Assembly (NCBI GenBank): GCA_026706505.1
Contig: JAPOYQ010000278.1
Location: forward strand, 5,522-15,718
Direction: 5' to 3'
Source: Gemmatimonadota bacterium
Lineage (GTDB): Bacteria > Latescibacterota > UBA2968 > UBA8231
DNA: 10,197 nucleotides
This document shows positions 6,464 to 10,197 of this stretch, in pieces (position 1 is the stretch's first letter; every line of letters starts with the position of its first letter). A program made the translations under genes and the position numbers. The notes below the pieces were generated by a model, which searched no databases, had not been told where the DNA came from, and saw nothing but the letters and a program-made list of their open reading frames with translations.

Positions 6464-7372
6464 ACCTTCTAACTCCACTTTGCCGGTATGTCCCTCGGCG
6501 CTCTTTTCAAGCGCTGCGGTGAAGGCGGCCGGATCCGTTTTTTTCTTCAGCCGAACGTCAAACTCGACAATCGCAGCGCCGTCTTCCTGTTTTACAATCT
6601 GCACCTGCTCCCAGCGCGTGGCATAGGTCGGCAGGAGCGCAACAGCGGCCTGCTGAGCCGCCTCGACCTGCGTCGTGTGTACCCTGAGCTTGGCATTATA
6701 CGGTTTGGGGTTTTTACCCGCTTGGGCGCCGCTCGCACCGGTCGCCGACGAACGCACCAACTTGAACCCGGACAGGACCGCAGGCTCTGCCCCCCAGTTC
6801 ATGCGCCAGACGCCAAGTGCAACGGTATTGCGCCAGACGCCAAGTGCAACGGTATTGAAAGCCACCGATGCTAGGATTGCCACTGAACCGTACTGGATAC
6901 CGGCCGCCAACCCGATGCCAATGACGATGAACATGTAGGTGGCATCCATGGGTTCGTTCAACGACGTGCGAAAGCGAACCGCAGCGACAATGCCCGCGAG
7001 ACTGAAGGCGAGGGCGACACTGTCCTTGACGAGAAACACGACGAGAGCAATCGCAATGGGTACGACGAGGAGGGTCTGGGCAAAGGCTTGGCTGTATTTC
7101 TTGCGGGGCCGAGTCCAGCGATACACCCAGGTCACGGGCAGGGCGAAGAGAAACGAAAACAGCAGGGACATCGACACTGGCACAAACATCTGGGTCAGTC
7201 CCGCATCAGACTCGGGTTGCTCGAATTGCCGGGATAACAAATCGGTTGAGTCGATTTGCTCGGCTATGTCATATTCCTGGAAGATCCCTGGAATCAATTC
7301 CCAAAGGGCCGCAAAAAAAAGAAATGTGGCAAGATAGTGAACCACGAGACGGACGATTATGTTGTCGAGCAT
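6440..7372 (-). CDS. DUF4956 family integral membrane protein
   Basis: The protein has 310 residues from the ATG at 7372, chosen because AAAGGAG sits five bases upstream. The TTG six codons earlier would place that site inside the gene. About five membrane helices are visible (roughly 10-31, 62-86, 99-117, 119-132, 146-171). The segment AFSLAGIVAAVRFRTSLNEP (122-141), followed by MDATYMFIVIGIGLAAG, is the signature of DUF4956. In other bacteria these proteins commonly sit beside VTC-type polyphosphate polymerase and CotH-type kinase genes. Neither is in this window, but the operon continues upstream of it. After the helices comes a soluble tail of about 120 residues with a small alpha/beta look (QVQIVKQEDGAAIVEFDVRLKKK). 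A nine-residue tandem duplication (NTVALGVWR twice, 173-190) lies at the end of the last helix. The biochemical role of the family is unknown. Confidence 0.85.
   Translation of the reverse strand: MLDNIIVRLVVHYLATFLFFAALWELIPGIFQEYDIAEQIDSTDLLSRQFEQPESDAGLTQMFVPVSMSLLFSFLFALPVTWVYRWTRPRKKYSQAFAQTLLVVPIAIALVVFLVKDSVALAFSLAGIVAAVRFRTSLNEPMDATYMFIVIGIGLAAGIQYGSVAILASVAFNTVALGVWRNTVALGVWRMNWGAEPAVLSGFKLVRSSATGASGAQAGKNPKPYNAKLRVHTTQVEAAQQAAVALLPTYATRWEQVQIVKQEDGAAIVEFDVRLKKKTDPAAFTAALEKSAEGHTGKVELEGMDNEQSG
6804..6857. repeat. Perfect 27-bp tandem duplication in the DUF4956 gene
   Basis: Bases 6804-6830 and 6831-6857 are identical and adjacent. The unit is nine codons, so the frame is kept and NTVALGVWR is doubled. 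Perfect identity suggests a recent event, or an assembly or PCR artefact. Confidence 0.95.
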
Positions 7373-7377
7373 ATCAA

Positions 7378-7384
7378 CTCCTTT
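7378..7384 (-). promoter_or_regulatory. Shine-Dalgarno that fixes the DUF4956 start at 7372
   Basis: AAAGGAG on the - strand lies five bases before the ATG at 7372-7370. It falls within the six extra codons of a longer TTG-initiated frame (from 7390), which argues for the shorter start. The 98-base gap to the preceding gene (7373-7470) shows no clear promoter or terminator. Confidence 0.75.
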
Positions 7385-7470
7385 CGTCAATAGTTCACTG
7401 TGGGCAAAGAGAGCTAGGCCAAGATCCTGCTACGGGATAACGTCACACGAGCGCAGTGGACCCGCTCTCG

Positions 7471-8556
7471 CTACCACGTGAAGGTGAAGATTTTGACCGT
7501 GTGCCGACGCCGCTCGGGTTTGCTGATCGGGGCCTTGTACTGCTCGGGCACGTTTGACCAGCCTTCGTATATGACGCCGTCGAAGTAGAAACGCTGCGTC
7601 GTGCTGGGCTTCGCGGTCGGACTGCCCGTCGCGGAGAGCATGTAGGAACGCTCCGGCTGGCGCGGGCCGGCTTGATCGTTGTAAGGCACGTACTCGTTGC
7701 GACCGTCGCCATCGATGTCCGCTTGAATCCATTCAAGGTGGAACAGGCGATGGTAGGTGCGGTCGGCGATCATGCCGCGCAGCCCGGCGTTGAACCGCGA
7801 GACGATCGACTCGGCGTCTGGAAGCGACCGGCGGATTGCGAGGTGAAGCGAGCGCGTGAGCAGCGGCGTCGAGCCGAACGCCAGCCGCGTTCGCGCTTCT
7901 TCTGAGTGGTTGCTGATGATGTATTGGACGACCAAGTCGTCCATCAGCGTGTAATCCACCTCACCGTTGAGGAGTTTTGCGACGCTGTCCTCTACGCCGG
8001 TCGAGCCAACGATGATCAGCCCGTCCGTGGTCTCGACTTCCTCGCCATACACGTACCCGGCGACTAGGGCGATCCGTTTGCCGGCGAGGTCGGCCAGCGA
8101 GGTCGCGGACACGTCGCTGCCCTGCTGCCCGACGAGGATCAACCGGTTCCAGAGATACGGTTGCGAGTAAATCAGCACGGGTTCGCGCTCCGCGTACTTC
8201 CACACGGCCGCGCTTCCGTCGAACTCGCCGCTCAGCAGTGAGGAAGTAAACTTAGCCTCGTCGACGATGACCGTTTCGGCACTGATCCCCACGCGTCGGA
8301 GAGCCTCGTCGACCAGATTGAGGGCGAACCGCGGCTGTCCTGGCGCGTTGGTGAACGGCGACCACACCGTCGACACGAGCTGCAACTGCCGACTCTCGAG
8401 GGTGAGAGGGCCCCCGCGCGCGGATGCAGCCAAACTGTCCGCGGCGTCCACGTCGGAATCGACCGCATCGTCAGGCCCCACGAGCAATGCTACCGCAAAA
8501 AACAAAACGCTGAAGACCAGAAACCCTATAAGGAGGTTGTTACCTGAGTTGCCCAT
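7471..8556 (-). CDS. Membrane-anchored family-3 solute-binding protein with a DxDGDG calcium-type loop
   Basis: The protein has 361 residues. The N-terminal helix (about residues 8-26) and acidic linker are nearly the same as in the SdiA-type propeller two genes downstream. Residues about 58-275 fit a family-3 (amino-acid-type, SBP_bac_3) periplasmic binding fold: STVWSPFTN at the first strand, LVDEALRRVG, YSQPYLWNRLILVGQQGSD, LADLAGKRIALVAGYVYGE, and LLNGEVDYTLMDDLVVQYII, then LAIRRSLPD. Residues 280-288 read DIDGDGRNE, a DxDGDGxxE loop like those that bind calcium in VCBS/FG-GAP and EF-hand proteins. The 70-residue tail (FYFDGVIYEGW, then basic RRRH) is not recognised. No transporter permease or ATPase is nearby, so it may act as a fixed sensor rather than a shuttle; that is inference. 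The MGNS start at 8556 is chosen because AAAGGAG lies eight bases upstream. It starts 39 bases after the preceding stop. Confidence 0.8.
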   Translation of the reverse strand: MGNSGNNLLIGFLVFSVLFFAVALLVGPDDAVDSDVDAADSLAASARGGPLTLESRQLQLVSTVWSPFTNAPGQPRFALNLVDEALRRVGISAETVIVDEAKFTSSLLSGEFDGSAAVWKYAEREPVLIYSQPYLWNRLILVGQQGSDVSATSLADLAGKRIALVAGYVYGEEVETTDGLIIVGSTGVEDSVAKLLNGEVDYTLMDDLVVQYIISNHSEEARTRLAFGSTPLLTRSLHLAIRRSLPDAESIVSRFNAGLRGMIADRTYHRLFHLEWIQADIDGDGRNEYVPYNDQAGPRQPERSYMLSATGSPTAKPSTTQRFYFDGVIYEGWSNVPEQYKAPISKPERRRHTVKIFTFTW

Positions 8557-8563
8557 GATCCAT
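8479..8563 (-). repeat. Shared anchor module, copy B (solute-binding gene)
   Basis: This is the partner of 6379-6463, 2,100 bp away in the same orientation. It encodes NNLLIGFLVFSVLFFAVALL and includes the ATGGATCATG sequence before and at the start. The DVDAADSLA linker just downstream (about 8427-8460) also matches copy A. Confidence 0.9.
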
Positions 8564-8564
8564 A

Positions 8565-8571
8565 CTCCTTT
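8565..8571 (-). promoter_or_regulatory. Shine-Dalgarno of the solute-binding gene
   Basis: AAAGGAG on the - strand lies eight bases before the ATG at 8556-8554. Another ATG at 8563 is only one base away and opens an eight-codon frame, so the site selects the downstream ATG. Confidence 0.7.
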
Positions 8572-8595
8572 CTTAAACCACAGGTGAAATCGAAC

Positions 8596-10197
8596 TTAGC
8601 GATCTGTGCCTAAGCCCGCGTACACCGTGATGAAGGAAAGCAGCTCGGACGAAGCTGGCGACCCGTCGAGATTGTTGCGAATCCAGCGCACGCCGACGTT
8701 TGTCGTCAGGGCGTAGCCCAAGTACGCGGAGTCGTTGGCGACTTGGCTGGCGAGTACCCACGTCGTGCCGTCGAGGAGGTAGCCCGAGGGTAGGGGGTCT
8801 GGTTCGGGGCGGAGATTGTTGAACAGCTCGTACTCGGCTCCGACGATGAAGCGCATGTTGCGGTTGATGTTGCGCACGGCCTGCAGCGAGAAAATTTCCG
8901 TTAGCTCGCGGATTTTGAGCGCGCTGCGCTGCGCCGGCACCCGGCTGTTGTAAAGCTGTTTCCACTTGGGCACTAGGGTCCAGCTGCGAATGTGGGTGGA
9001 GTACTCGCCTTTGGTGACGATGCCCAAGAAGCGCTGGTCGCGCAACTCGTCTTCTTGATCGCCCAATTGCTGATAGAATTCGTGTTTGATCTTGGCCGTC
9101 AAGGGCAGAAAGCGGTCGTAGTGCACTTCGAGGTACGTGGTGTTGACGAAGGCGTTGCGCGCGGGCAGGAGGTCGCGGGTAAAGACCGAGCGGCCGCGCG
9201 TGCCGGGCAGGTCGCGCCACAACAGCACGTCGTCGGGCATGTCGTCCTTAACCCGGCGCGGATTGGCAATCAGCCACGCGCTGAAGTCCTTTTCGGGAAA
9301 CTCCTTTTTCGCGGTCAGCAGCAGATAGGCGGCTTGGTTTTCCCGGGCCGTGTCTAGCAGTCGCTGGTCGAGATAGCCGACCATGACGGTTGTGCGGGGT
9401 AGGATTTCGACGGCGGCATAGGTGTTGAATCCTTGGCGGCCCAGCCTGTAGGGGTAATCGGCTTCCCCGTCGTCTTCGAAGCGGTCGATGACGCCGTTGC
9501 TGTTCATGTCCATGCCGAACAAACACTCCGGCGGGTCCACATCAAAGCGCAGGAATGGCTCCTCGTAGTCGGGCTGGGTGTTGAAGTTGCGGTTGAAATC
9601 CGAGATGTCGTCGTTGTCCTCGTCAATGCCCGGGAAGACCGCGGCGTCGGTCAGCAACTGTTGCCCCTGCCGCGTGTTGACGCGGCTGCCGAACGTGCGC
9701 CGCGTCCAGTCCGGCAGCTCGTCCTGATCGTCGTTGTCATCGACGAATTCGTACAGGTGCCGCTGCTCGTTGTCGTAATACACGTTCCCCTCGGCGTTGG
9801 GCATAAAGGCGCGGGTGGAGTAATCTGTGTCGATGCTGAAAACCTCGGCGAAAAACGTATAGGGATAGTTGCGTTTCTGCGCGGTTGCGTACAGAGCTTG
9901 GGCCTCGTTGGTGGCCAGCGTCTGGTTTTTGGCCACGTTCTCGTTGGGAAAGCGGCGGTACTGAAAGTTGCGGACGAACTCGCCCCGGAAGTCAAAGCCC
10001 TGCAGGTCGGCAACGGCGAGGTCGAAGCCCAACATGCGGGTCCCGGTCGGCAGGCCGTAGCTGAACCGGTGAAATGCCTGATTCGAGCCGTCCTTGACGT
10101 TGCCGGCCGCGCGCAACACCGGCAGAAATACGGGCGTACCGAGGTTGTTGGTCTGCTTGTTGGAGGTCACTTCGACCTTGTAGTCGTTGGCCAGCAC
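8596..10197 (-). CDS. Large surface or outer-membrane protein with Asp-rich calcium-type loops (N-terminus outside window)
   Basis: The frame is open from the window edge and ends at TAA 8598-8596, giving 533 visible residues; the GTG at the edge is unlikely to be the start. Three Asp-rich loops look like thrombospondin-type-3 or EF-hand calcium sites: DDNDDQDELPD (153-163), DEDNDDISDFN (192-202) and DMNSNGVIDRFEDD (230-243). Around them are many alternating, aromatic-rich strands (FRGEFVRNFQYRRFP; TTVMVGYLDQRLLD; YLEVHYDRFLPLTAKIKHEFY; MRFIVGAEYELFNN; YLGYALTTNVGVRWIRNNL) that suggest an outer-membrane barrel or beta-rich surface protein. The last residues (AGLGTDR) lack the usual terminal aromatic of a barrel. 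The family is not recognised. It is first in the visible operon and precedes the solute-binding gene by 39 bases. Confidence 0.65.
   Translation of the reverse strand: MLANDYKVEVTSNKQTNNLGTPVFLPVLRAAGNVKDGSNQAFHRFSYGLPTGTRMLGFDLAVADLQGFDFRGEFVRNFQYRRFPNENVAKNQTLATNEAQALYATAQKRNYPYTFFAEVFSIDTDYSTRAFMPNAEGNVYYDNEQRHLYEFVDDNDDQDELPDWTRRTFGSRVNTRQGQQLLTDAAVFPGIDEDNDDISDFNRNFNTQPDYEEPFLRFDVDPPECLFGMDMNSNGVIDRFEDDGEADYPYRLGRQGFNTYAAVEILPRTTVMVGYLDQRLLDTARENQAAYLLLTAKKEFPEKDFSAWLIANPRRVKDDMPDDVLLWRDLPGTRGRSVFTRDLLPARNAFVNTTYLEVHYDRFLPLTAKIKHEFYQQLGDQEDELRDQRFLGIVTKGEYSTHIRSWTLVPKWKQLYNSRVPAQRSALKIRELTEIFSLQAVRNINRNMRFIVGAEYELFNNLRPEPDPLPSGYLLDGTTWVLASQVANDSAYLGYALTTNVGVRWIRNNLDGSPASSELLSFITVYAGLGTDR

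Noticed and set aside
7449..7467. GAGCG/CGCTC short inverted repeat after the solute-binding gene
   Set aside because: Only five base pairs with a nine-base loop and no T-tract, so it is expected by chance in GC-rich DNA.

Overview
The window looks like a chromosomal piece of a diderm (Gram-negative) bacterium, probably an uncultivated, environmental GC-rich lineage. Support for a diderm comes from a periplasmic parvulin-type foldase, a protein ending in an Omp85/D15-type outer-membrane barrel, and exported proteins with uncleaved-looking N-terminal anchors. I cannot name a taxon from the sequence. No rRNA, tRNA, CRISPR array or transposase is visible, and no stretch over 300 bases lacks a gene.

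Region 1 (about 1-1070, + strand) is visibly poorer in G+C than the rest and reads as the edge of an accessory island. It holds the 3' end of an unidentified gene, a small two-helix membrane protein whose ATG overlaps the preceding stop (TAATG), a protein of the 'EADWDSYGA' family, and a 24-codon frame (998-1072) that looks like the 5' stump of a lost gene. Its TGA overlaps the GTG of the next gene.

Region 2 (1069-5314) holds two convergent genes. The + strand gene is a SurA/PpiC-like foldase with an N-terminal chaperone domain and one parvulin domain, followed by a second, parvulin-less copy of the chaperone-type helices. The - strand gene is a 902-residue fusion of a secreted domain with kinase-like motifs, a beta-rich linker and a C-terminal Omp85/D15 barrel. 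The foldase would be a plausible chaperone for such a barrel.

Region 3 (5440-10197, all - strand) reads as one operon, transcribed in this order: a large surface or outer-membrane protein with three Asp-rich calcium-type loops (5' end outside the window), a membrane-anchored family-3 solute-binding protein with a DxDGDGxxE loop, a DUF4956 membrane protein, and a membrane-anchored SdiA-regulated-type beta-propeller that overlaps the DUF4956 gene by 17 bases.

The most striking structure is in region 3. The solute-binding protein and the beta-propeller have unrelated domains but begin with the same anchor-plus-acidic-linker module. It is conserved at DNA level (61 of 66 identical over the best stretch) at exactly 2,100 bp spacing, and the duplication reaches upstream of the start codons. 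The same operon has two further small in-frame duplications: a 27-bp tandem repeat in the DUF4956 gene and a 24-bp repeat in the propeller linker. Together they suggest envelope proteins diversifying by short-range duplication and domain swapping behind a shared anchor.
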